Assembly: GCA_009780585.1 (NCBI GenBank)
Contig: WQZS01000024.1
Location: forward strand, 1-45,729
Length of the DNA: 45,729 nt
Source of the DNA: Defluviitaleaceae bacterium
GTDB taxonomy: Bacteria; Bacillota; Clostridia; Lachnospirales; WQUN01
Direction of reading: 5' to 3'
The notes beneath the pieces were generated by a model. The model was not told where the DNA came from and did no database searches. It worked only from the letters and a program-made list of their open reading frames with translations. The position numbers and the translations under genes were made by a program. Shown here piece after piece: positions 1-7,012 of this stretch; position 1 is the stretch's first letter, and each line of letters starts with the position of its first letter.

Positions 1-108
1 CCTGACTTAAATCCCATCGAAAAGTTCTGGGCGTGGTTAAAGTGCAGACTTCGTAGAATTCTTCCCAATTTCGATTCTCTTGATGATGCTCTTGTGGACT
101 GTTTTTAA
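1..108 (+). mobile_element. 3' end of an IS630-type transposase gene
   Basis: The first frame from base 1 reads without a stop for 35 codons and ends in TAA at 106-108. It begins PDLNPIEKFWAWLK, the classic C-terminal block of IS630/Tc1-like DDE transposases, where the E of NPIE(K/R)FW is the last acidic catalytic residue. The start of the gene lies outside the window, so it cannot be said whether the element is intact. The 100 bases after it are AT-rich and hold no gene; I saw no clear terminal inverted repeat within the window. Confidence 0.85.
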
Positions 109-212
109 TTTATGTGATTATAGAATATTTTTTTATATGTACTTTGAAATGTATTCGAGAATGAAGAAATAAAAAATAATTTGAATAGAATATAAGATTT
201 TTGTCGAACCCT

Positions 213-1982
213 TTATGATTTCGGTTCGTGCGGCGTGACGTACACCGTTTTATGGTAATCGTATATCACATATCCCGGCTTGGCTCCGGCGGGCTTGCGT
301 ACATGCTTGCGCGCGACGTAGTCCACGGGCACGTTGCTCCCCTCCCGCGCGCGGCTGTGGTATGCCGCAAGGTTGGCCGCTTCCAGCAGCGTCCGCTCGG
401 GTATGTCAGCCCCACGCGTCACCAATATTACGTGCGAACCGGCGATATCCTTCGTATGCAACCAAATATCAGATGCATGTGCTGTCCGCGTCAATTGGTC
501 ATTCTGCGTATTGTTCTTACCCACATAGATGTCAAAACCGTCCGAAGAAGTGTAATGCAAAGGCTTCGACGGGCGTTGCTTCTGCTTCCCCTTTTCAACG
601 CGACGCTTAACGAAGCCCTGCTCCGCCAGCTCCGCGCGTATTTCGGCGATGTCCTCCTCGCTCGCGCTGTTTTGAAGCGCAGCCGCCACGCTCTCAAGGT
701 AAACGGTATCGGCCTCGTTTTGCGTAATTTGCTCCCGCAAAGCCGCGCCGGCGCGTTTTTGTTTATTATATTGCTTAAAATACCGCTGCGCGTTCTCCGC
801 GGGCGTAAGCGTAGGGTCAAGCGGAATCACCGTATCCGCGTTCCCGTCATAAAAATTTTCCGCAGTAAACGACTTAGCCCCGCGCTCCACCTTATGCATG
901 TAAGCCGTAAGCAATTCGCCCATAATACGCAAATGATCACGGCCCTCCGTCTCCGCCAATGCCTTCCCGTGCGCGAAAGCCTTCTTCCGGCAGCGTTCCA
1001 AAAGCGTACCCAGCACCTTGCGCAAATCCGCCGTTTTTTGCATCAACCGTCCATCCCCGTCGCGCTTAGCGTAAAACCGCTCCATCATTTCCGAAGGCGA
1101 ATCAAAAGCCTCGGCCCTATGGCTTGAATACAACAAAAAAGGCCAAGGCGTGATGTCAACAGCCTTGCCCCTATCGTCATAATACATTTGCGGGGAAAAA
1201 TCCCCGTCCTTCACTTTATCAAATATCAAAGCAAACGCATCATTTAAACGCATAAATTGTTCATCGGATAAATTGCCTACAGGTATTTCGGGATGCACCT
1301 CAGCCCGCGCGCATATCTCCCCCGCGAGCAACGGACTAACACCGTTAAAGGCACTTAACAGCGCGTCCCGGACAGCCGAGTCGGGTGGGGAGAGGGGGAT
1401 TCCGGCGAGCGACTTCGCCTTCAAGTGAGCGGAATCCCCCTCTCCCCAACCGACCCCGTCATCTCCAAGCGGGCTAATCTTCCCCTTACCCGGCGGCCGT
1501 TCATACAAAGCCCCGGGCAATATCGTCCGCACGGCACTCATCGAAGGCGGCACATGCTTAACCGCGTCCAGCACTTTCCCGTTTTCATCTTTCAAAATCA
1601 CATTACTATGCTTACCCATAATTTCAATCAAAAGCGTCTTCCGCGCAACATCCCCCATCTCGTTACGGCCTTCCACGTCAAATTCGACAATCCGCTCAAA
1701 ACAAGGCTGCCGTACCGCCAAAATTCGCCCCCCACCCAAATGCTTGCGCAAAACCATGCAAAACATCGGAGCGGTCAAAGGACTAACCTTCGCCAACGCG
1801 GTAAAATGCACCCGCGGCGCGGAAGCGTTAGCCGTAAAAAAAAGACGATGATTCGTACCGCCCGCGCGAACGGCCAGTACGATCTCGTCTTTTTCCGGTT
1901 GCGTTATTTTATCAATGCGCCCGCCGACGAGCGCGTTTAATTCATGTACGACGCACGAAATCGCCGCTCCGTCCAAAGGCAT
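213..1982 (-). CDS. rqcH: RqcH / NFACT-family ribosome quality control protein
   Basis: 589 aa. It is a Rqc2-like (FbpA/NFACT) protein that binds stalled 50S-peptidyl-tRNA complexes and adds Ala tails to the nascent chain; older annotations call it fibronectin-binding. The N-terminus (MPLDGAAISCVVHELN..GGRIDKI.QP) is the NFACT-N domain. A coiled-coil middle precedes the C-terminal NFACT-R domain (DGFDIYVGKNNTQND and WLHTKDIAGSHV, roughly residues 480-520). The start has a good ribosome site (GGAAGG, 7 nt upstream) and lies 15 bp after the grdB stop, so it is probably co-transcribed with grdAB, an unusual partner. Residues 177-201 are encoded by a palindromic insertion (separate entry), a stretch that I do not recognise as part of the family. 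Confidence 0.93.
   Translation of the reverse strand: MPLDGAAISCVVHELNALVGGRIDKITQPEKDEIVLAVRAGGTNHRLFFTANASAPRVHFTALAKVSPLTAPMFCMVLRKHLGGGRILAVRQPCFERIVEFDVEGRNEMGDVARKTLLIEIMGKHSNVILKDENGKVLDAVKHVPPSMSAVRTILPGALYERPPGKGKISPLGDDGVGWGEGDSAHLKAKSLAGIPLSPPDSAVRDALLSAFNGVSPLLAGEICARAEVHPEIPVGNLSDEQFMRLNDAFALIFDKVKDGDFSPQMYYDDRGKAVDITPWPFLLYSSHRAEAFDSPSEMMERFYAKRDGDGRLMQKTADLRKVLGTLLERCRKKAFAHGKALAETEGRDHLRIMGELLTAYMHKVERGAKSFTAENFYDGNADTVIPLDPTLTPAENAQRYFKQYNKQKRAGAALREQITQNEADTVYLESVAAALQNSASEEDIAEIRAELAEQGFVKRRVEKGKQKQRPSKPLHYTSSDGFDIYVGKNNTQNDQLTRTAHASDIWLHTKDIAGSHVILVTRGADIPERTLLEAANLAAYHSRAREGSNVPVDYVARKHVRKPAGAKPGYVIYDYHKTVYVTPHEPKS
1380..1454. repeat. 75-bp palindromic element inserted in frame in rqcH
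   Basis: Two 25-bp arms (1380-1404 and 1430-1454) are reverse complements with one mismatch and flank a 25-nt core. The length is exactly 25 codons, so the rqcH frame is kept, adding a Gly/Pro/Ser-rich peptide that begins VGWGEGDS. On the minus strand the core holds CTTGAAGGCGAAGTCG, which recurs at 15.8 kb. The inner arm end GGGGGATTCC recurs in the selA element. Confidence 0.85.
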
Positions 1983-1997
1983 TGCGTCACCTTCCGG

Positions 1998-3281
1998 TTA
2001 AAATACCGTTTGTTCTTCCACTTCCGTACATAAAGCCTTCAACGCACTTCGGACCAATTTGTGCCGAAGTTCCTTTTCATCCCCCGGCGGCAAATTCGGG
2101 TCGCCCAGCGGATAGGGTATGGCCACCGTCGGCACGATACGGTTCGCGCCTACGGTCATGGATATGGGTACCACCGTACACATATGGGCTACGGGGATAC
2201 CCGCTCTTTCGATTTCCTTCACCATCGTTGCACCGCAACGCGTACAGGTCCCTCAGGTGGAGGTGAGGATGACGCACGAAACGTTATCCTCCTTGAGCCT
2301 GAGCGCGATGTCCGCGGCGAATTTCTTCGAATTGGCTACGCTGGTGCCGTTGCCGACGGTCGAATACCAATAATCGTGCAGGGAGCCGATTTCGCCCGCG
2401 GCCACGAGTTCCTTCACCACATCCACGGGCAGTACGCGGTCCAAGTCGAGGTTTGCGTACACGGGGTCATACCCGCCGTGGGCGGTTTCGCCGTTTTCGG
2501 GCGTGAAATCCGTGATATCCGCCAGCGAATACCGCCCGAACTTCGACGCGCTGGAGGATTCGATGCGGTCGGGGTTGCCCTTGGGTACGGGCCCGCCGGA
2601 GGAAACCAAGGCGATCCGCGAGGCGCGCATGTCCTTCACCGCCGCGGGTGGCGTAACGCGGTCGAACACGGGCATGGGGTATTCGGTAACGAATTCCTCC
2701 CCCGCGATTTTCTTCAATAACATATCCACGGCGCGGCGGCTGCCCCGCACGGGTGAAAAATAATTCTTTCGCAATCCTTTTTCGATGAAGCCTTCGGTGA
2801 CCTCCTCGCGCGCGATAATCTTTTTAATCACCGCAACCATATCGGGTACGGCTTTGCGCATACTGGCGGCGGAGTCCCCCACCGGCACGAAGTAAGCGTG
2901 CCGCTTGTATATCTCCAAGCCGGGGTTTTCGGCGTAAAGGCCGCCCACCACGGGAACGCGCAGGTTTTCGTCCGCCAATTTGGCCACCATGCCGCACGCC
3001 ATGCCGTAACGCCCCGCGTTAAAGCCCGGGCCCACCACCACGACGTCGGGCGCATACGACTTTATCATCGCCAGCACCTTTTCGGACGCTTCCTCCAAGT
3101 TTTCGTTGAAGTAACCGTCCCCGCAGAAGACGGTTCCCACTATCGTGCCGGCTTCCCCGAGCGCGGCGTTGATCGCCATGCCCGGGCCTATGAAGCCGTC
3201 GCGTTTTTCGGGCGGATGGTCGGCTTTATCCTCGCCGCCCACGCCCGCGTAGAATTGGTTAAGGTAGTGCACGATCCTCAT
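1998..3281 (-). CDS. grdB: Glycine reductase component B gamma subunit, selenoprotein GrdB
   Basis: 427 aa if the in-frame TGA at 2255-2253 is read as selenocysteine (residue 343). GrdB is the substrate-specific selenoprotein that, with the GrdE-derived subunits, binds glycine as a Schiff base and passes the carboxymethyl group to GrdA. The N-terminus (MRIVHYLNQFYAGVGGEDKA) and DVVVVGPGFNAGRYG are typical. The reading frame continues directly across the TGA as U-GTC-TRC, giving the family's UxxCxxC redox motif, then MVKEIERAGIPVAHM and a normal C-terminus. It begins 5 bp after the grdA stop. Read as two ORFs it would look broken; the SECIS hairpin and family length argue it is intact. Close paralogues act on sarcosine or betaine, so the substrate is inferred from grdX/trxAB/grdE nearby. 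Confidence 0.93.
2045..2071. repeat. 27-bp AACTTCG-type imperfect palindrome in the 3' end of grdB
   Basis: On the minus strand it starts AACTTCGGCACAAATTG, which is identical over 17 nt to the palindrome inside the histidine kinase gene at 11.8 kb. It ends CCGAAGTG, close to the CGAAGTT end of the other copies. The local protein sequence fits the GrdB C-terminus, so this copy may be a fortuitous match rather than an insertion. Confidence 0.4.
2226..2255 (-). promoter_or_regulatory. Selenocysteine UGA and SECIS-like hairpin of grdB
   Basis: The UGA (2255-2253) is followed after 12 nt by a perfect 6-bp stem, CGUUGC-GGU-GCAACG, at 2240-2226. A small apical loop containing GU about 18 nt after the UGA is what SelB recognises in bacterial SECIS elements. 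The hairpin lies inside the coding sequence, as in other bacteria. Confidence 0.75.
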
Positions 3282-3286
3282 ACGCG

Positions 3287-3742
3287 CTATGCCCCCCTAT
3301 ACGTCGCTACTTCCTGCATGATGGCGTCCACGTCGATGACCATTTCCATCATGGCGATTTGTTCTTCGTACACGTTCGGGTCGATTTCGTCCTTCACTTC
3401 CACAATGTGGTACGCCTTAAGTCCCAACGGGACTCCGGCCAACGGACCTGCAAAGGTAGGATCACCCGTGGAAACCGTTTCGGCGGCCAAGCCGCTGGCT
3501 TCCGCTTCGGCCCCGCCCAACAATACGACCAAATCGTCCTTGCCGTATTTGTCGAACAGTTCCTTGATCCTTGCTTGATTTTCCAAGTCCATGGCACCCG
3601 CGCTGGTTCAGACGAAGCACTCCGTGGTGGAGAAGACCACTTCCGCGCCTTCCACCGTCGCCAAGCAGGCTTCGATGGCGGGGCCGGGTATGCCGTCGCG
3701 GTCGCCCAGGACGGCGATTTTCTTGTTTGCCAAGACAGACAT
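3287..3742 (-). CDS. grdA: Glycine reductase complex selenoprotein A, GrdA
   Basis: 151 aa with selenocysteine at residue 45 (TGA at 3610-3608). GrdA is the small acidic carrier that takes the carboxymethyl group from component B as a Se-carboxymethyl adduct and delivers it to component C, where acetyl phosphate is made; thioredoxin re-reduces it. The start [21 protein letters not shown] and the C-F-V-U redox motif followed by [11 protein letters not shown] are diagnostic. The ATG at 3742 has the ribosome site AAAGGAG 6 nt upstream. A downstream ATG at 3592 would give only the part after the Sec and is not the true start. It is followed 5 bp later by grdB. Confidence 0.95.
3574..3610 (-). promoter_or_regulatory. 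Selenocysteine UGA and candidate SECIS of grdA
   Basis: After the UGA (3610-3608) and 20 nt of coding sequence, a short stem CUUG/CAAG with loop GAAAAU can form (3587-3574). The distance suits a bacterial SECIS but the stem is short, so the exact structure is uncertain; the recoding itself is well supported by protein similarity. Confidence 0.4.
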
Positions 3743-3771
3743 GCAATCGCTCCTTTCGTTTTAATTTACGT

Positions 3772-3800
3772 ATATTACCGCAGAAATATACGGTTGTCAC
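3772..3800 (-). promoter_or_regulatory. Candidate promoter of grdA-grdB
   Basis: On the minus strand GTGACA (3800-3795) and TAATAT (3777-3772) are separated by 17 bp, about 30 nt upstream of the grdA start. It would make grdAB a transcription unit separate from grdX-trxBA-grdE. Confidence 0.45.
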
Positions 3801-3844
3801 GTAAAACGGAAATTTCGCGGGGGATTTGAAGGGGGATGTGCGGA

Positions 3845-4029
3845 GTCCGCCGGAAGGGGGCAGGTTCCAACGTCGCTTGTGACGAATTTACGCGCCGTTC
3901 GGCTCCGCTCGGGAAGTGGCACCGTTTGTCTCGCAGGGAGCCAAACGGTGCCACGTAACCCTCGCGTTCGCCGACCGTCGCGCAAATTCGCCAATCGCTC
4001 CTTATGGAACCTGCCCCCTTCCGGCGGAC
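3845..4029. repeat. 185-bp intergenic hairpin element between grdA and the DUF5694 gene
   Basis: Perfect 25-bp terminal arms (3845-3869 and 4005-4029), an imperfect middle stem, and an inner perfect 13-bp stem (3916-3928 and 3942-3954) let almost the whole element fold into one long hairpin with a 13-nt loop. Next to its arms it carries TTCCATAAGGAGCGATTG (minus strand) and TCCAACGTCGCTTGT (plus strand), both also found in the element inside selA. No ORF is apparent in it. Confidence 0.85.
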
Positions 4030-4038
4030 GGACATACC

Positions 4039-4067
4039 TTGCTTAAACATCCCGCGAAAGGTATATT
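4039..4067 (+). promoter_or_regulatory. Candidate promoter of the DUF5694 gene
   Basis: TTGCTT (4039-4044) and TATATT (4062-4067) with 17-bp spacing, starting 10 bp outside the hairpin element and 28 bp before the gene start. Confidence 0.5.
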
Positions 4068-4094
4068 TTGTATATAAAAATATGGGGAGGAAAA

Positions 4095-4826
4095 ATGATG
4101 AACGCACAGGTAATGACGTTGGGTACTTTTCACTTTAATCAGGAAGGTTTGCACTACCTTAACATTCAATCGGACGCCCGGCAATCCGAAGTTTGTGAAG
4201 TCGTTGATAGGATTTCAAAGTTTAAGCCGACGAAAATTGCCGTTGAACGCGTACCTGCTGACCGTCACGGCTTGGATATGAGGTTTCAGAAATACCTTAG
4301 TGACGGGATTATTGATGTTAATCATATTGAAGATGTCAATGAAATTGTTATGCTGGGATTCCCGATTGCAAAAGCGAACGGCATTAAAGAACTACACACA
4401 ATAGATTACATGAACGAATGGCTGCGGGGCGAAGCCGAACAGTACGCGGAGCAAAACGCTCCCGTTTTATTTAATGAGCTTAACAAAAAATCCAATGAGT
4501 ATATACAATATTTAATGCAGCACTTGGGTAAATCCATACCTGATATACTCGCGGTGCAAAACAGCCATGAAGCGATACAAAAACAACACAGCGATATGTT
4601 TTTAATTGTCAACCCAATAGGCGCATATGACAATTATATCGGGTCTGCATTTTTGTCATCGTGGTTTGAGCGCAACTTAAAGATTTTCGCCAATATGCAG
4701 TCAATATGTAAGGATGATGACCGGCTTCTTGTTATTATTGGCGCCGCGCATCTCGCCACATTAAATTCAATGATTAACGATTATTATAAAATGGACCTTG
4801 TAAGTCCCCTTGAATATTTAAAATAA
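4095..4826 (+). CDS. DUF5694-like protein of unknown function
   Basis: 243 aa, soluble, no signal peptide. The opening (MMNAQVMTLGTFHF, then VDRISKFKPTKIAVERV) and the later ERNLKIFANMQSI plus VIIGAAHLATLNSMI resemble the DUF5694 family, whose TraB/PrgY-like layout has a conserved start block and a late GxxH block; the biochemical role is not known. ATG at 4095 is chosen for the GGGGAGG ribosome site just upstream. It is the only plus-strand gene in the first 13 kb, sits inside the split glycine reductase locus, and ends in its own terminator. Its moderate AT content differs from the GC-rich grd genes, which suggests it arrived separately. Confidence 0.7.
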   Translation: MMNAQVMTLGTFHFNQEGLHYLNIQSDARQSEVCEVVDRISKFKPTKIAVERVPADRHGLDMRFQKYLSDGIIDVNHIEDVNEIVMLGFPIAKANGIKELHTIDYMNEWLRGEAEQYAEQNAPVLFNELNKKSNEYIQYLMQHLGKSIPDILAVQNSHEAIQKQHSDMFLIVNPIGAYDNYIGSAFLSSWFERNLKIFANMQSICKDDDRLLVIIGAAHLATLNSMINDYYKMDLVSPLEYLK

Positions 4827-4869
4827 TTATATTGCAACCGACCAAATAGTTTAATAACATCCATAAATC

Positions 4870-4909
4870 AAGCCTCCCTGCCAATACACGCATTGACGGG
4901 GAGGCTTTT
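4870..4909 (+). terminator. Rho-independent terminator after the DUF5694 gene
   Basis: AAGCCTCCC (4870-4878) pairs with GGGAGGCTT (4899-4907), followed by TTTT. It lies 43 bp after the DUF5694 stop and between convergent genes. Confidence 0.7.
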
Positions 4910-4926
4910 ACCGATTTTGAAAAAAT

Positions 4927-5646
4927 TTAATTTTGGCGGTCTTTGTAATCTTTTTTGAAATCCTTCAAATCCTGCACGGCTTCGTGGATGCCTTCTACGT
5001 CGCCGTCCATCGCGGCTTCCACGATTTCGCCGGTGTAAGCGAACAGCATCTTTTTTTTCTTTTTCTTTTTCTTCTTACAGCCGCCGCCGGAAAACAGGAT
5101 GCCCGAAATGGGGATAATCATCCAGCCCCACAACCACCACGTACCGCCGTAAAGGAGGCCGACCCCTACGTAGATGAAGGGCGATAACGCCGTGATCGTA
5201 TGGAAGCCGATACCCGCGCTTAAAATACCGAACACGGGGATGATAATCCAACCCCACAACCACCAATTCATGACTTCGAACGGCAGCATGGGTTTCCATG
5301 AATTTTGCGTGACACCCAATATAACATAGATGAAGGGTGCGAGGGGGGTCAGCTTCGTAAAGAGGCGCCCTACGCGGAAATGGACGTTGACGCCGTATTC
5401 GTCGTCCACTTCCTCCACCACTACCGCGCGCTTGCGTTCAAAACCGCTGACGAGTTCGTCCGGGTCGCCCAGGCTTGCCCTTGCGGCGGCGAGGGATTCG
5501 TCGAAGGAGAGGCCCTTTTTCATGAATTCCTGCGTCTTTTCCGTTAAGTGGATGCGCAGTTCTTCTTTTTGCTCGCGCACCTCGTCGGTTTCCACGATGT
5601 CGTAAAATAAATCGTTTACCAGTTTAGCTATACGCTTTTCGTGCAT
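4927..5646 (-). CDS. Permease-prefix-domain membrane protein
   Basis: 239 aa. Residues 1-75 form a charged helical segment (EEVREQKEELRIHL..-like, then SFDESLAAARASLGDPDELVSGF) typical of the permease prefix domain found next to PadR regulators. Two hydrophobic pairs follow, each with a WWLWGW motif, looking like an internal duplication. A run of nine lysines (near residue 195) then precedes a soluble tail. ATG at 5646 has a strong GGAGGGG ribosome site. It overlaps the end of a small ORF by 23 nt and probably belongs to the padR operon. Its role is unknown; partners of this type are usually membrane or envelope proteins repressed by PadR. Confidence 0.75.
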   Translation of the reverse strand: MHEKRIAKLVNDLFYDIVETDEVREQKEELRIHLTEKTQEFMKKGLSFDESLAAARASLGDPDELVSGFERKRAVVVEEVDDEYGVNVHFRVGRLFTKLTPLAPFIYVILGVTQNSWKPMLPFEVMNWWLWGWIIIPVFGILSAGIGFHTITALSPFIYVGVGLLYGGTWWLWGWMIIPISGILFSGGGCKKKKKKKKKMLFAYTGEIVEAAMDGDVEGIHEAVQDLKDFKKDYKDRQN

Positions 5647-5788
5647 TGTAACCCCTCCATCCCATGATTTTCGTTGCCAGATTCTTAATGCGTTGCGTAA
5701 GGTTTGTCCATTCCGTCACGTTTGCGTGCGTTGCCTTGTTCGTTTTTGATGCGGGGATGTAATAATTAATTTCGCCGTGATATTTCAT
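5624..5788 (-). CDS. 54-aa small ORF between padR and the membrane gene
   Basis: It starts MKYHGEINYYIPASKTN and is basic, with no membrane segment. A strong GGGAGGG site stands 7 nt before the ATG. The first 23 nt overlap the end of padR and the last 23 nt overlap the start of the next gene, in different frames, which is the arrangement of translationally coupled genes. I do not recognise the product. The central 100 bp is otherwise unexplained, which favours a real gene. Confidence 0.6.
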   Translation of the reverse strand: MKYHGEINYYIPASKTNKATHANVTEWTNLTQRIKNLATKIMGWRGYNARKAYS

Positions 5789-6134
5789 AATCGCTTCCCT
5801 CCCATTTAAGAATACGGTCCATCAGTTCCTTGGTCATTTCCCATTTGATCCGGTTTTCGGCCAGGCTTTCACGGCCCGCTTGGGTGAGGGTGTAATACTT
5901 CCTTCGGCCGCCTTGGCTTTCATCCCCCCAATAGGACGCGATGAGTTTTTCCGCTTCCAAGCGGCGCAGGCCGGCGTACAGCGTTGCCTCCTTAATTTCG
6001 CACACGTCGTTGGTCATCCGCGAAATCGTCTTCGAAATGCTGTAGCCGTAACCGTCCTCCAACGAAATGATCTTGAGCAGGATAATATCGATATGCCCGC
6101 TGATTAGGCCGGATGGTGCGGTTGCCGTATTCAT
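5766..6134 (-). CDS. PadR-family transcriptional regulator
   Basis: 122 aa. A winged-helix repressor: ISGHIDIILLKIISLEDGYGY at the start, then EATLYAGLRRLEAEKLI (recognition helix and linker) and GGRRKYYTLTQAGRESL (wing), the standard PadR pattern, with a short C-terminal dimer helix. A good ribosome site (AAGGAGGG) precedes the ATG. It leads an operon with a 54-aa ORF and a permease-prefix membrane gene, the usual targets of self-regulating PadR proteins. A dyad about 65-90 bp upstream could be its operator. The effector is unknown. Confidence 0.9.
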   Translation of the reverse strand: MNTATAPSGLISGHIDIILLKIISLEDGYGYSISKTISRMTNDVCEIKEATLYAGLRRLEAEKLIASYWGDESQGGRRKYYTLTQAGRESLAENRIKWEMTKELMDRILKWEGSDYEISRRN

Positions 6135-6199
6135 GCCGTTCCCTCCTTATACGCGATTGAATATTTTGCGCCGTGTATTACTCTCTCGCGTGATTACTG

Positions 6200-6223
6200 T
6201 ATTGTATATAGTAATATACGATA
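6200..6223. promoter_or_regulatory. Candidate PadR operator
   Basis: TATTGTATAT and ATATACGATA form 10-bp arms (9 of 10 paired) around AGTA, upstream of padR. The position and AT-rich dyad suit PadR-type autoregulation; binding is inferred. Confidence 0.5.
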
Positions 6224-6269
6224 TAAAATTTATTTTGTCTACCGGTTAATCATATTTTTTTCAAAAAAT

Positions 6270-6296
6270 AACTTCGTGTCGATTCGACACGAAGTT
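6270..6296. repeat. 27-bp perfect palindrome, copy 1
   Basis: Arms of 13 nt (AACTTCGTGTCGA and its complement) around one central base. An identical 27-bp copy stands at 40191-40217, in front of ppdK. It is not followed by a T-run, so it does not look like a simple terminator. Confidence 0.85.
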
Positions 6297-6307
6297 GCAT
6301 AAATCCC

Positions 6308-6424
6308 GGGATAAATAATCGGTACCCTTGCGGTATTTATTCTGTGGTAAACAATCGGCACCTTTGCGGTATTTATTCCGTGGTAAATAATCGGTACCTG
6401 CTATATTTACTCCGTAGTAAACAC
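6308..6424. repeat. Three degenerate ~36-bp tandem repeats at the 3' end of the YcxB-like gene
   Basis: The unit resembles GGTAAAYAATCGGYACC followed by a TTGCGGTATTTATTCYGT-like half. Copies begin near 6308, 6346 and 6382, with a partial fourth. The unit covers the last codons and stop of the minus-strand gene, so the gene end itself appears to have been repeated downstream. Confidence 0.75.
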
Positions 6425-6955
6425 CTTGCCGTGCATAAATTGCAAGAATTCCCGTTTCTGTTCCTCCCCCTCGAAAATACGGTACGGGAGAACCAATGCC
6501 ATAATGGCGTTGACGTATATATAAATCGCCTTGGGGCCTTCCTTTACTTTTTCAACCGTCGGATAAAAGAATTTCGTTTCCGCCCGTTCGGATATATCCA
6601 GGATATATTCGTCCTCAAACGTGACGGTGGTTAGTACGTCGAAGGGGAGTTTGCCGTCTTTCTTCGCCAGCCTTACGTTGAGCCTGAAGATAAGCGCCGT
6701 TAACGGCTTGTCGATTAAACGGAAAAACCCGTACATGAACACGGCGAGGAAAACGGTAACGACCACAAAGGCATACCACAACCGCCCGCTTTCGCCGTCG
6801 CCCGCCGTCATGCCCAAGGATATAAAAACCGCGAGTACCGAAAAGAATACCATCATGAAACGCCGCGCTTTTTTGCTGCTTTTCGCCGTGGCGGAATGAT
6901 GAGCGGAGAATTCGACCCAATCCGCTTGCGTCAGCGCATATGTGAAAACGAACAT
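6407..6955 (-). CDS. YcxB-like membrane protein
   Basis: 182 aa. A short N-terminal soluble part (MFVFTYALTQADWVEF) is followed by two membrane helices (about residues 33-51 and 60-82), then a soluble domain with VTFEDEYILDISERAETKFFYPTVEKV.EGPKAIYIYV, the pattern of the YcxB-like family of unknown function. It lies 41 bp after grdE and is probably read from the grdX-grdE transcript, but it is not a usual partner of glycine reductase. The ribosome site is poor. Both ends are marked by local duplications (6933-7012 and 6308-6424). Confidence 0.75.
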   Translation of the reverse strand: MFVFTYALTQADWVEFSAHHSATAKSSKKARRFMMVFFSVLAVFISLGMTAGDGESGRLWYAFVVVTVFLAVFMYGFFRLIDKPLTALIFRLNVRLAKKDGKLPFDVLTTVTFEDEYILDISERAETKFFYPTVEKVKEGPKAIYIYVNAIMALVLPYRIFEGEEQKREFLQFMHGKVFTTE

Positions 6956-7012
6956 GCTACACCACTTTCGCCAATGCGTACGTGAAAACGAACATACTAC
7001 ACCGCTTTCGCC
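6933..7012. repeat. 40-bp tandem duplication at the grdE / YcxB-gene junction
   Basis: The two copies (ending at 6972 and 7012) differ at about four positions over 36 bp. Each contains the last codons and stop of grdE (minus strand) followed by an ATG-TTC-GTT-TTC start. The upstream copy therefore also opens a 12-codon mini-ORF that ends at the stop of the second copy. Confidence 0.8.

Noticed and set aside
228..1127. 299-aa plus-strand open frame
   Set aside because: It is antisense to rqcH, basic, and without recognisable domains.
1998..3742. grdA and grdB looking like four broken ORFs
   Set aside because: Each TGA falls exactly where the family has selenocysteine (CxxU and UxxCxxC motifs), and selA/selB are in the window, so they are intact selenoprotein genes.
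6308..6424. Tandem repeats considered as a CRISPR array
   Set aside because: Units of about 36 bp lie end to end without spacers, and no cas genes are nearby.
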